6,563 bases of DNA from an uncultured Oscillospiraceae bacterium (GCA_934591725.1 CAKTPR010000108.1:1-6563); one strand, 5' to 3'; positions 1 to 6,132 are shown, counted from the first letter of the stretch. Notes: generated from the letters alone by a model not told the origin. A program made the numbers and translations.

Positions 1-5
1 ACCAC

Positions 6-42
6 GTCGTCGCAAGCTTCGTATCGCTTGCGACGACTTTTT
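6..42 (+). terminator. Strong rho-independent terminator of an upstream rightward gene outside the window
   Basis: A perfect 12-bp stem (arms 6-17 and 26-37) with an 8-base loop is followed directly by five T (38-42). The T run lies on the + strand side only, so it terminates rightward transcription entering from the left edge. The gene it serves is not in the window. The last three bases of the stem and the T run are shared with a second hairpin at 35-61. Confidence 0.8.
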
Positions 43-61
43 ATGCTCCGCATCAAAAGTC
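35..61. repeat. Second hairpin overlapping the edge terminator
   Basis: Arms 35-46 and 50-61 pair over 12 positions with one mismatch (42 against 54) around a 3-base loop. The left arm contains the closing bases and T run of the terminator at 6-42, so both hairpins cannot form fully at once. Back-to-back hairpins like this are seen in dispersed noncoding repeats and in attenuators. Which of these applies cannot be told from one copy. Confidence 0.5.
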
Positions 62-244
62 ATCTCGCGCTCACTCCGCTGCGCCTCCTCTATTACAATA
101 AGTTTTGGATGTAAGCCCAGCATCCGGCTGGGCTTTGATTCGGTTTTTGTGTCCTCAAAATTGGCTGACCCTGACAAGAATAAATAGCATTGCCCTTTGG
201 GCTTCGATCCGTTATATCACATCCCCGAACTATCCCACCCACCA
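62..244. other. Noncoding stretch between two terminators
   Basis: No open frame here has a ribosome binding site or a recognisable protein. The stretch holds a 9-bp perfect hairpin (113-135), a small GCCC/GGGC hairpin (192-202), and an imperfect direct repeat (129-145 and 198-213) differing by two transitions and one indel. On the minus strand an extended -10-like TGATATAAC lies around 213-221 but lacks a -35 at the right distance. No tRNA or known RNA was recognised. Base composition is visibly less GC-rich than the coding part of the window. Confidence 0.5.
113..136. terminator. Possible weak terminator hairpin
   Basis: Arms 113-121 and 127-135 form a perfect 9-bp stem with a 5-base loop. 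On the + strand it is followed by TTGATTCGG and only then a T run at 144-148, so the U tract is displaced and termination would be weak. The minus strand side has no T run. It may be a backup to the terminator at 6-42 or part of a noncoding element. Confidence 0.35.
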
Positions 245-282
245 AAACAAACAGCGCCCCCGTTTGGGGACGCTGCTTGTTT
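245..282 (-). terminator. Terminator of the leftward pepF / stator operon
   Basis: Arms of 17 bases (245-261 and 266-282) enclose a 4-base loop. The two non-Watson-Crick positions are G-U wobbles when read as minus-strand RNA but A-C mismatches on the + strand, so the structure is built for leftward transcripts. The foot of the stem and the base after it give a U-rich stretch (TTTGTTTT). It lies about 50 bases past the stop codon of the OmpA-domain gene. Confidence 0.85.
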
Positions 283-330
283 ATTACGATTTGCAGTTAG
301 ATTAAATATGACGTGCCTCGCGCTCCCCTG

Positions 331-1317
331 TCACGGTCTCGGCGATGCTGACGGGGACGGGGACGGCGACGCGGCGGCGCTTGCATCCGTACTGGGCACT
401 TCCATGGCAAGATACTGCTCGACTATCTCAAGCACGGATTCGTCCTTGAGGATCATGGATATCTCTATGCGGCGGTTAGCCGCCTGACCCTCGGCGGTGT
501 CGTTGCTCGCGACAGGGCGCGTCGCTCCGTAGCCCGCGGCACAGAAGTACTCGGCGTAGCTGTCGAGCTTTGCGCCCTTGCCGGTCAGGAGATACTGCAG
601 GACGGAATTTGCCCTGTCGGTCGACAGCTGCCTGTTCGTCTCGGCAGTGCCGGTGATGTCCGTATGGCCGGAGATGACGATGCTGTCGACGTACTTCGCG
701 TTTTCCTCATTGCTCAGGAACTTGACGAACACGTCGATAAGCTCATTGAGCACAGCCTCGCTCTCTGGCTTTATTGAAGAAGAACCGAGGTCGAAGAACA
801 CGCCCTCGTTGAGGATGATGTTGCCGTTGTCGCCGACGCTGACCTTGCTCTCGTCTCCCATGACGTCAACGATGCTGTCGCGTATCTGTTCAAGTATCGA
901 CATGCGCAGCACAGCGATGCTCTGCATCTGTGTGCGCATTTCAAGAAGCTCGCTGTTTGCGGCCTGGAGATATTTCTCCTGATCGCCGATGAGCTTTTTC
1001 TGATTGTTTATAGTCTCGGTCTGTTTACCGATCTCGAGCGTGTATCCATCTATCTCGCTCTGCTTGAGCTTGAGTTCCTCGCTCAGATCGTCAAGCTGCG
1101 CCTGCGCTGCGCTGACCTGCGTGCGCGTGTCCGCAAGCACCTCCTGCGTGTTCTGCAGGTCGTTGCCGGTGATGAGGTTCTGGATGTATGAGATGAGCAT
1201 GAGGAAAAAGAGGATAAGCGCGACTGTGCTCATCATGTCGGCGTAGGTCGGCCAGAAGCCCTGTTCGCCGCCGGAGTCCGCCGAACGCTTTCCGGCGCGT
1301 AAGCTCCCGCGTCTCAT
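331..1317 (-). CDS. MotB/ZorB-type stator subunit with OmpA-like peptidoglycan-binding domain
   Basis: This 328-residue protein is the second gene of a stator-like pair. After a short basic cytoplasmic N-terminus comes FWPTYADMMS and one membrane helix (about 27-45). Asp27 sits where MotB- and ZorB-type subunits keep the ion-carrying Asp. Residues about 52-135 are a long heptad-rich coiled coil. An OmpA domain follows (about 163-290), with GHTD at 217-220, NRQLSTDRA at 228-236 and NRRIEI at 281-286, the usual peptidoglycan-contact motifs. The last 20 residues are a Ser-Pro-Ala tail. In this family the helix plugs the proton channel while the OmpA domain anchors to the wall. The start is the ATG in an ATGA overlap with the channel gene, with AAGGG nine bases upstream. 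MotB is less likely because no flagellar genes are near; closeness to ZorB is inferred from architecture. The coiled coil and total length look larger than typical ZorB, possibly to span a thick wall. Confidence 0.88.
   Translation of the reverse strand: MRRGSLRAGKRSADSGGEQGFWPTYADMMSTVALILFFLMLISYIQNLITGNDLQNTQEVLADTRTQVSAAQAQLDDLSEELKLKQSEIDGYTLEIGKQTETINNQKKLIGDQEKYLQAANSELLEMRTQMQSIAVLRMSILEQIRDSIVDVMGDESKVSVGDNGNIILNEGVFFDLGSSSIKPESEAVLNELIDVFVKFLSNEENAKYVDSIVISGHTDITGTAETNRQLSTDRANSVLQYLLTGKGAKLDSYAEYFCAAGYGATRPVASNDTAEGQAANRRIEISMILKDESVLEIVEQYLAMEVPSTDASAAASPSPSPSASPRP
350..373 (-). repeat. Hexanucleotide tandem repeat coding the Ser-Pro tail
   Basis: Two exact GACGGG units (350-361) are followed by two degenerate units (GACGGC, GACGCG) on the + strand. 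In the minus-strand gene they encode alternating Ser-Pro. The six-base unit keeps the frame whatever the copy number, so slippage would change tail length without breaking the protein. Confidence 0.6.
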
Positions 1318-2228
1318 TGGCGGCCGCCCTTCTCAAGGATGCGCGAGACTTCGCGCAGGCCGGAGACAAGGTCACGCACCGTGACGTCGAGACGCTCGAC
1401 CGTGCCGCGCAGGTTGTAGTTGAACTCAGAGAAGTCGCGCACACCGCCGTTGAAGCTGTCTACGGTCTTGTTGAAAGCGGTGATGGGCGCGCGGCTGGAG
1501 TCGATGGCGGTCTTGAGATCGCCGGTCGCCTTCTGGAGCGCGCTCTCCATGGTCTTGGAAGCGCTGTCCATCGCGTGTACCATCTGCTGCACCATCTCGC
1601 TCTCGTCCTTGGCGCGCTCGGTCGGCAGCGTCGGGGCGACGGTATGGTCGAGCCACAGCTCAAGCCGCGCTTCGAGCGTCTCGCGCTCGGCCTGCGGGCT
1701 GAATATGGAGCGCAGGAGCGTAAGTACTATGGAGCAGGCAACACCGACGAGCGAGGTATAGAACGCAACGCCCATGCCGGAGAGCGCCGACATCAGTCCG
1801 CCGCCGACGCTGTCGAGCACGCTCAGCCACTCGGAGGTGTTCGAGTAGCTGATGAGCTCGGTAAGCGAGGAGACAGAGTGGCTCAGGCCGAGGAAGGTTC
1901 CGAACAGGCCGAGCGTGACGAACAGCGACACGGCGTTTGCGAGGAAGCGCTCGCACAGCAGGAGCCCAGAGAGCTTGGTGCTGACGGCGTTCGAGATGAT
2001 TGCAGGGGTGTTGACATCCTGCCCGTATTTCTTATATGCGTCGGCAAAGTCGTTCACGGTGAAGCGCAGGAAGCCGTTATCACGGTCAAGGCTGCCCTTC
2101 ACCATTCCGGCAAGCCCCTTGTACCTGCCCCAGGTGTAAAACAGCAGCAGCACCGCGAGCACAAAAAGTATGGCGATCGCGGCGATAACGATGATGCCCG
2201 ACGCGGACATGCTGGCCAATACGTTCAT
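1314..2228 (-). CDS. MotA/TolQ/ExbB-family proton channel protein, ZorA-like
   Basis: This 304-residue protein has three predicted membrane helices: about 11-33, 96-118 and 150-174. The second carries LGLFGTFLGL (106-115) and the third region carries GGLMSALSGMGVAFYTSLVG (142-161). Together these are the signature of the MotA/TolQ/ExbB channel fold, with Thr111 and Thr158/Ser159 as polar pore-lining candidates. Residues about 180-304 form a charged, mostly helical cytoplasmic tail. Five such subunits normally surround two helices of the partner and convert ion flow into rotation. Three helices plus a C-terminal tail fit ZorA or ExbB better than four-helix MotA. The start ATG has AAAGGAGGA with GGAGG seven bases upstream. 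Pairing with an OmpA-domain partner by ATGA overlap excludes ExbD/TolR. No ZorC, ZorD or ZorE follows, so an anti-phage role is possible but unsupported here. The tail is much shorter than in E. coli ZorA. Confidence 0.88.
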   Translation of the reverse strand: MNVLASMSASGIIVIAAIAILFVLAVLLLFYTWGRYKGLAGMVKGSLDRDNGFLRFTVNDFADAYKKYGQDVNTPAIISNAVSTKLSGLLLCERFLANAVSLFVTLGLFGTFLGLSHSVSSLTELISYSNTSEWLSVLDSVGGGLMSALSGMGVAFYTSLVGVACSIVLTLLRSIFSPQAERETLEARLELWLDHTVAPTLPTERAKDESEMVQQMVHAMDSASKTMESALQKATGDLKTAIDSSRAPITAFNKTVDSFNGGVRDFSEFNYNLRGTVERLDVTVRDLVSGLREVSRILEKGGRQ

Positions 2229-2263
2229 AGTAGTTCCTCCTTTATATTTCTTGGGGGGATTTG

Positions 2264-4063
2264 TCAGCTGAGTTTATCCAATTCGTCTATCAGCTCTCCG
2301 AAGAGCGCGAGGGCGGAGTCTATGCTTTCTGGGCGGCTCATGTCGACGCCCGCGATCTTGAGCAGCGATATCGGGTCGGTGCTCGAACCGCCGGAGAGGA
2401 AGCGCTTGTAGTCCGCGACAGCCGGTGCACCCTCGGTCAGTATACGCTCGGCAATGGCGACGGCGGCGGAGAAGCCGGTCGCGTACTGGAACACATAGTA
2501 ATCATAGAAGAAGTGCGGGATGCGCGCCCATTCGAGGGCGATGCCCTCGTCGCAGACCATGTCGGGGCCGTAATAAAGCTCGTTCAGCTCCTTGTACTTT
2601 TCGCAGAGCACGTCGGCAGTCAGTGCCTGCCCCGCTTCGGACATGCGCCCCATCTCAAGCTCGAACTCGGCGAACATCGTCTGGCGGTAGACCGTGCCCT
2701 TGAATTGGTCGAGGAAGTGGTTTATGAGGTAGGCGCGCTCCTTCTTGTCCTGCGTGCGGCTGAGCAGATAGCGCATGAGCAGGACTTCGTTGCAGGTGGA
2801 GGCGACCTCGGCGACAAAGATGACATAGTCGCTGGTGTTCACGGGCTGGTTATGGCAGCTGTAGTAGCTGTGCAGCGCGTGCCCCATCTCGTGGGCGATG
2901 GTGAACATGGATTCGAGATTGTCCTTCTGGTTGAGCAGCACATAGGGGTGCGGGCGGGAGCTTCCGGAGGAATACGCACCGCTGCGCTTGCCGAGGTTTT
3001 CGTACACGTCTATCCAGCGGCTGTTGAAGCCCGTCTCAAGGAGCCTGGTATAGTCCTCGCCGAGGACACTCAGCGCTTCGAGGACGGTCTTCTTCGCCTC
3101 GTCATAGCTGATGGAGACGGCGGCGTCCGGCACGACCGGGGTATACACATCGTACATATGCAGCTCATCCACGCCGAGGAGCTTCTTGCGCAGCGCGACA
3201 TAGCGGTACATCTTGTCCATGTTGTTGTGGACGGTGTCGATAAGGTTGAGGTACACGCTCTCCGGGACCTCGGTCGCGTCAAGCGCGGCGGCAAGGGTCG
3301 AGGGATATTTCCTCGCGTCGGCAAAGAAGCGCAGCTGCTTGAACTGCGCGTCAAGCGTCGCGGCGATTGTGTTCTTGAACTCGTCATAGCGCTTATAGCA
3401 GTTTTCAAAGGCGCTCCTGCGCAGCACTCTGTCCGCGCTCTCCATGAGCGGCACGAGCGTCCCGGCGGAGAGCGGGTGGGGCTTACCCTCAGCGTCGACC
3501 GCGTCCTCAAAGCGCAGGTCGGCGTTTCTCAGCGCGCCGCATATGGAGTCGGGCGCGTCGGCCATCTCACCGGCAGCGGCGAGCAGACGCTCCTCGGCGG
3601 GAGAGAGGATATGCTCCGCGCGGCGGCGCAGGCGGTACAGGTTGCGGCGGTAAGTCTCAAGCTCCGGGCACTCGCGGTAGAAGGCGTCAAGCGTCTCCTC
3701 AGGGATGGCGATGAGCTCCGGGGTCGCGAAGGACGCCGCGCCTGAGATCATCACGCAGCAGGCGACGCCCTTGCTGCGCATATCCTGATAACGGGAGTCC
3801 GCCGTGTCCTGATCCGCCTTGCACCCGGCGTAGCCCATCAGCTTTTCGAGGCGCACGGAGACCTCGTCATCCAGCTGCATATACTCCAGCAGCCGCGCGG
3901 CGCTCTCGCCGAGCGTGCCCTCGTACTCTGCAAGCTGCTCCGGTACCTGCATCAGGGCTTCGTATTCGCGCAGCCAGTCCTCATCGGTTTTGAATATATC
4001 TGTCAGATCCCATGTGAACTCCACGGGGATCTCGTTTCTTTCGGGGATCCTTTCAGCGGCCAT
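2264..4063 (-). CDS. pepF: Oligoendopeptidase F, zinc metallopeptidase of family M3B
   Basis: A cytoplasmic peptidase that cuts short peptides internally, in peptide recycling and nutrition. The 599-residue product matches the usual length of about 600. The N-terminus has the family's TWDLTDIF (17-24), followed by an all-helical region. The zinc site HEMGH is at 391-395 (two His ligands and the catalytic Glu392). The third ligand is Glu419 in VAEVAST. The C-terminal HFFYDYYVFQYATG region (from about 517) and SGGSSTDPISLLKIAGVDM (557-575) are typical of PepF. The frame stays open 12 bases further to a TTG at 4075, but that TTG overlaps the ribosome binding site (GGAGG at 4069-4073), so the ATG at 4063, five bases downstream, is the start. 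It is the first gene of the leftward unit; 35 bases separate it from the channel gene, with no terminator between. A functional tie to the stator pair is not evident. Confidence 0.96.
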   Translation of the reverse strand: MAAERIPERNEIPVEFTWDLTDIFKTDEDWLREYEALMQVPEQLAEYEGTLGESAARLLEYMQLDDEVSVRLEKLMGYAGCKADQDTADSRYQDMRSKGVACCVMISGAASFATPELIAIPEETLDAFYRECPELETYRRNLYRLRRRAEHILSPAEERLLAAAGEMADAPDSICGALRNADLRFEDAVDAEGKPHPLSAGTLVPLMESADRVLRRSAFENCYKRYDEFKNTIAATLDAQFKQLRFFADARKYPSTLAAALDATEVPESVYLNLIDTVHNNMDKMYRYVALRKKLLGVDELHMYDVYTPVVPDAAVSISYDEAKKTVLEALSVLGEDYTRLLETGFNSRWIDVYENLGKRSGAYSSGSSRPHPYVLLNQKDNLESMFTIAHEMGHALHSYYSCHNQPVNTSDYVIFVAEVASTCNEVLLMRYLLSRTQDKKERAYLINHFLDQFKGTVYRQTMFAEFELEMGRMSEAGQALTADVLCEKYKELNELYYGPDMVCDEGIALEWARIPHFFYDYYVFQYATGFSAAVAIAERILTEGAPAVADYKRFLSGGSSTDPISLLKIAGVDMSRPESIDSALALFGELIDELDKLS

Positions 4064-4068
4064 AGGCA

Positions 4069-4073
4069 CCTCC
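4069..4073 (-). promoter_or_regulatory. Ribosome binding site that fixes the pepF start
   Basis: GGAGG on the minus strand, five bases before the ATG at 4063. The alternative TTG start at 4075 overlaps this site and so cannot use it. Confidence 0.85.
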
Positions 4074-4096
4074 AAGAATAAAATTTATGCAAGATA

Positions 4097-4125
4097 ATTA
4101 TAACACAGCCGCCCCGGCTCTGCAA
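4097..4125 (-). promoter_or_regulatory. Sigma-A type promoter of the pepF operon
   Basis: A perfect TATAAT (4097-4102, minus strand) lies 17 bases from TTGCAG (4120-4125), which matches the -35 consensus at its TTG half. Transcription would begin near 4090, giving a leader of roughly 27 bases. The spacer contains a small inverted repeat (AGCCG/CGGCT, 4107-4119) that could bind a regulator or be chance. Confidence 0.7.
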
Positions 4126-4129
4126 ACAG

Positions 4130-4158
4130 CGTACATTTAAAGAATATACTAATATACT
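4130..4158 (+). promoter_or_regulatory. Probable promoter of the LysM-GH18 gene
   Basis: TATACT at 4153-4158 lies 17 bases from CGTACA (4130-4135), a poor -35. The same octamer AATATACT occurs twice in tandem (4143-4150 and 4151-4158), so a second -10 at 4145-4150 is possible. The weak -35 could mean low expression, an activator, or a sporulation sigma factor, but no specific sporulation consensus was recognised with confidence. The -35 region nearly abuts that of the divergent pepF promoter. Confidence 0.45.
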
Positions 4159-4171
4159 GTAAATAATTGAA

Positions 4172-4176
4172 AGGAG
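4172..4176 (+). promoter_or_regulatory. Ribosome binding site that fixes the LysM-GH18 start
   Basis: AGGAG is followed by five bases and then the ATG at 4182. A TTG at 4167, in the same frame, lies upstream of this site and cannot use it. A second in-frame ATG at 4191 is 14 bases away, too far for normal use. Confidence 0.8.
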
Positions 4177-4181
4177 CAGCC

Positions 4182-5324
4182 ATGCAGATCATGCAGATAT
4201 ATATTGTTCGTCCGGGGGACAGTCTCTATTCCGTCGCCCGGCGCTTCGGTACGAACGAGGGGCGGCTTGCTGAGATAAACCAGCTGAGCGATCCGTCGCG
4301 CCTGGCCGTCGGGATGAGCCTTGTGATCCCTGTCGGAGATGAAGCCGCTCGCGGCAGCATCGAAGTCAACGCCTATGATTATCCGAATGTCTCTTCTGAG
4401 GTGCTTGAAGAGACAAACCCGTATCTTACATATCTCTGTCCGTTCTGCTACAGCGCGCGGGCGGACGGCTCGCTCTCCGGCATCGCCGATGAGCGGCTCA
4501 TCTCCATCGCGCGCTCCGGGCAGACAGCGCCGCTCATGGTCGTGACGAACCTCAGCGAGTCGAGCGGCTTCTCAAGCGATATTGCTCACAGCCTGCTGAC
4601 CGATGAAGCGGCGCAGAGCGCGCTTCTGGAGAACATAACCACCGTGCTGCGGGAGAAGAATTATTACGGACTGAATATAAATTTTGAATATATCTACCCC
4701 TTTGACCGGGACAGTTACAGTCAGTTCGCCGCGCGGACGGCAGAGCGGATGCACGCGCTCGGCTATCCCGTCTCGACGGCGCTCGCCCCCAAGGAGAGTG
4801 CGAAGCAGGGCGGGCTTCTCTACACCGCACATGACTACGCGGCGCACGGGCAGTACGCCGACCGGGTCGTTCTTATGACATACGAGTGGGGCTATACCTA
4901 CGGCTCTCCTCAGGCGATATCTCCTGTGAACCGCATACGGCGCGTGCTGGACTATGCCGTCACCGTTATGCCCGCAGGGAAGATTCTCATGGGCTTTTCA
5001 AACTACGCCTATGATTGGCTTCTCCCGTGGCGGCAGGGGCAGGCGGCGCGCATACTCTCGAATGCGTCGGCGGTGGAGCTTGCCATATCCCGCGGCGCGG
5101 AGATAAAGTACGACTATACCGCGCAGGCGCCGTGGTTCAATTATACCGACGCCGCAGGGCATACACACGTTGTGTGGTTCGAGGACGCGCGCAGTGCCGC
5201 CGCGCGGCTCCAGCTTGTCGATGAATATTCCCTCGCGGGGATAAGCATCTGGACAGCGGATAAGGTCTACCGTCCTGGACTCTACGTGCTCCAGAGCATG
5301 TACAGCGTGGAAAAGCTGCTCTGA
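4182..5324 (+). CDS. LysM domain plus glycoside hydrolase family 18 protein, SleL/YaaH-like
   Basis: This 380-residue protein likely binds and cuts peptidoglycan or spore cortex glycan. One LysM domain occupies about residues 6-50 (YIVRPGDSLYSVARRF, then NQL and a GMSLVIP end). A GH18 barrel follows from about 63 to the end. The active-site strand reads YGLNINFEY (162-170), with Glu169 as the expected proton donor. LMTYEWGYTYG (231-241), GFSNYAYDWLLPW (271-283) and ISIWTADK (354-361) match YaaH-type GH18 proteins. SleL/YaaH enzymes are N-acetylglucosaminidases that trim cortex during germination and usually carry two LysM domains; this one has one. There is no signal peptide, which fits spore-coat deposition from the mother cell. 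Oddly, the residue two before the catalytic Glu is Asn167, where most active GH18 enzymes have Asp, so activity may be low or altered. No clear terminator follows. Confidence 0.88.
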   Translation: MQIMQIYIVRPGDSLYSVARRFGTNEGRLAEINQLSDPSRLAVGMSLVIPVGDEAARGSIEVNAYDYPNVSSEVLEETNPYLTYLCPFCYSARADGSLSGIADERLISIARSGQTAPLMVVTNLSESSGFSSDIAHSLLTDEAAQSALLENITTVLREKNYYGLNINFEYIYPFDRDSYSQFAARTAERMHALGYPVSTALAPKESAKQGGLLYTAHDYAAHGQYADRVVLMTYEWGYTYGSPQAISPVNRIRRVLDYAVTVMPAGKILMGFSNYAYDWLLPWRQGQAARILSNASAVELAISRGAEIKYDYTAQAPWFNYTDAAGHTHVVWFEDARSAAARLQLVDEYSLAGISIWTADKVYRPGLYVLQSMYSVEKLL

Positions 5325-5344
5325 TATTTATGACGCCCCGTCTG

Positions 5345-5373
5345 TTCCCGTTTCTACGTTTTTGTGTTATACT
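5345..5373 (+). promoter_or_regulatory. Extended -10 promoter of the iron-sulfur protein gene
   Basis: TGTTATACT (5365-5373) is an extended -10 with the TG at the right place. The -35 position, 17 bases upstream (5345-5350, TTCCCG), is weak, as is common for extended -10 promoters. The transcript would start near 5380 with a short leader containing GGAGG. The gene can therefore be transcribed independently of the LysM-GH18 gene just upstream. Confidence 0.65.
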
Positions 5374-5392
5374 ACATTTACAATACAAAGGT

Positions 5393-5397
5393 GGAGG
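5393..5397 (+). promoter_or_regulatory. Ribosome binding site of the iron-sulfur protein gene
   Basis: GGAGG is followed by five bases and the ATG at 5403. The open frame extends upstream to a TTG at 5364, but that codon lies within the promoter -10 region, so the longer product would not be made. Confidence 0.88.
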
Positions 5398-5402
5398 AAA
5401 GT

Positions 5403-6116
5403 ATGAAAAGACGCATCATTCATATAGACGAAGGCAAATGCACCGGCTGCGGCCTGTGCGTCAGTGCCTGCCAGGAGGGCGCGCTCGCGCTTGTGGACGG
5501 CAAGGCAAAGCTCACGCGCGATGATTACTGCGACGGGCTCGGCAACTGCCTGCCGAACTGCCCTGTGAACGCCATCAGCTTCATAGAGCGCGAGGCCGCC
5601 GCGTTTGACGAGGCCGCCGTCCTCAGTGCCCAGCGTGAGAAGCTGCGCGCACAGGCCGCGGCGCACGTCTTCACCGGCTGCCCCGGCTCAAGGGTCAAGG
5701 CGATAGCACACACGGAGGACGCTGCCGAGTGCGCACCCGCCGGGAAGCCGCAGAGCCGGCTTTCGCAGTGGCCTGTGCAGATAAAGCTCGTGCCGGTGAA
5801 CGCGGCGTTCTTCAAGGGCGCAAAGCTCCTCATCGCAGCTGACTGCACGGCTTACGCCTACGCGGGCTTCCATGATGATTTCATCCGCGGGCGCGTCACG
5901 CTCATCGGCTGCCCGAAGCTCGACGGCGTGAACTATACCGATAAGCTCACCGACATCATCGCCTCGAACGATATCCGCGAGGTGCTGATAGTGCGCATGG
6001 AAGTCCCCTGCTGCGGCGGTCTGGAGCTTGCGGCAAAGAACGCCCTTAAAGCCAGCGGTAAGTTCATCCCGTGGAACGTCGTGACGATAGCCTCCGACGG
6101 CCGGATAGTGGATTAA
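5403..6116 (+). CDS. Ferredoxin-like 4Fe-4S protein with C-terminal cysteine-rich domain
   Basis: This 237-residue soluble protein begins with a dicluster ferredoxin domain (about 1-60). The first cluster has a full motif, Cys13, Cys16, Cys19 and Cys23. The second reads CDGLGNC then CP (Cys43, Cys49, Cys53); Leu46 replaces the usual second Cys, so it may hold a 3Fe-4S cluster or use another ligand. The C-terminal part keeps further cysteines: Cys93 in TGCPGS, Cys148 in AADC, Cys170 in GCPKLD, and the pair Cys203-Cys204 in VPCCGG. The segment SQWPVQIKLVP (121-131) and these motifs belong to a family I recall from anaerobic Clostridia, often near hybrid cluster protein genes. It likely carries electrons for an unidentified redox partner. 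No partner gene is present here. It has its own promoter, and a truncated response regulator follows 16 bases later. Confidence 0.87.
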   Translation: MKRRIIHIDEGKCTGCGLCVSACQEGALALVDGKAKLTRDDYCDGLGNCLPNCPVNAISFIEREAAAFDEAAVLSAQREKLRAQAAAHVFTGCPGSRVKAIAHTEDAAECAPAGKPQSRLSQWPVQIKLVPVNAAFFKGAKLLIAADCTAYAYAGFHDDFIRGRVTLIGCPKLDGVNYTDKLTDIIASNDIREVLIVRMEVPCCGGLELAAKNALKASGKFIPWNVVTIASDGRIVD

Positions 6117-6132
6117 TGCCTGAGAAAGATAT

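Noticed and set aside
1..63. Leftward open frame from an ATG at 63 running off the left edge, with AGGAGG further upstream
   Set aside because: It reads straight through both arms of the strong terminator and the second hairpin, and AGGAGG is far from the ATG. The product is basic and unrecognised. More likely noncoding.
198..214. T-arm-like TTCGATC suggesting a tRNA remnant
   Set aside because: The bases around the loop do not pair into a T stem, and no acceptor, D or anticodon arm fits around it.
105..305. Rightward 66-codon open frame
   Set aside because: No ribosome binding site, it crosses two hairpins, and the product has no recognisable motif.
331..2228. Complete Zorya anti-phage system
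   Set aside because: Only the two motor genes are present. The operon ends in a terminator downstream and has pepF upstream, with no ZorC, ZorD or ZorE candidate in the window.
2241..2267. Promoter-like CTGACA and TATAAA before the channel gene (minus strand)
   Set aside because: The spacer is only 15 bases, and the start of transcription would fall within the ribosome binding site. Operon read-through from pepF is simpler.
1317..2411. Long rightward open frame opposite the channel gene
   Set aside because: It is the antisense of a GC-rich gene with clear membrane and family motifs on the other strand, and lacks a ribosome binding site.
2261..3745. Rightward 494-codon open frame opposite pepF
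   Set aside because: Antisense shadow of pepF, which has its zinc motif, length and start signals. The shadow product is low in motifs and rich in Val, Ala and Arg, as expected from a reverse reading.
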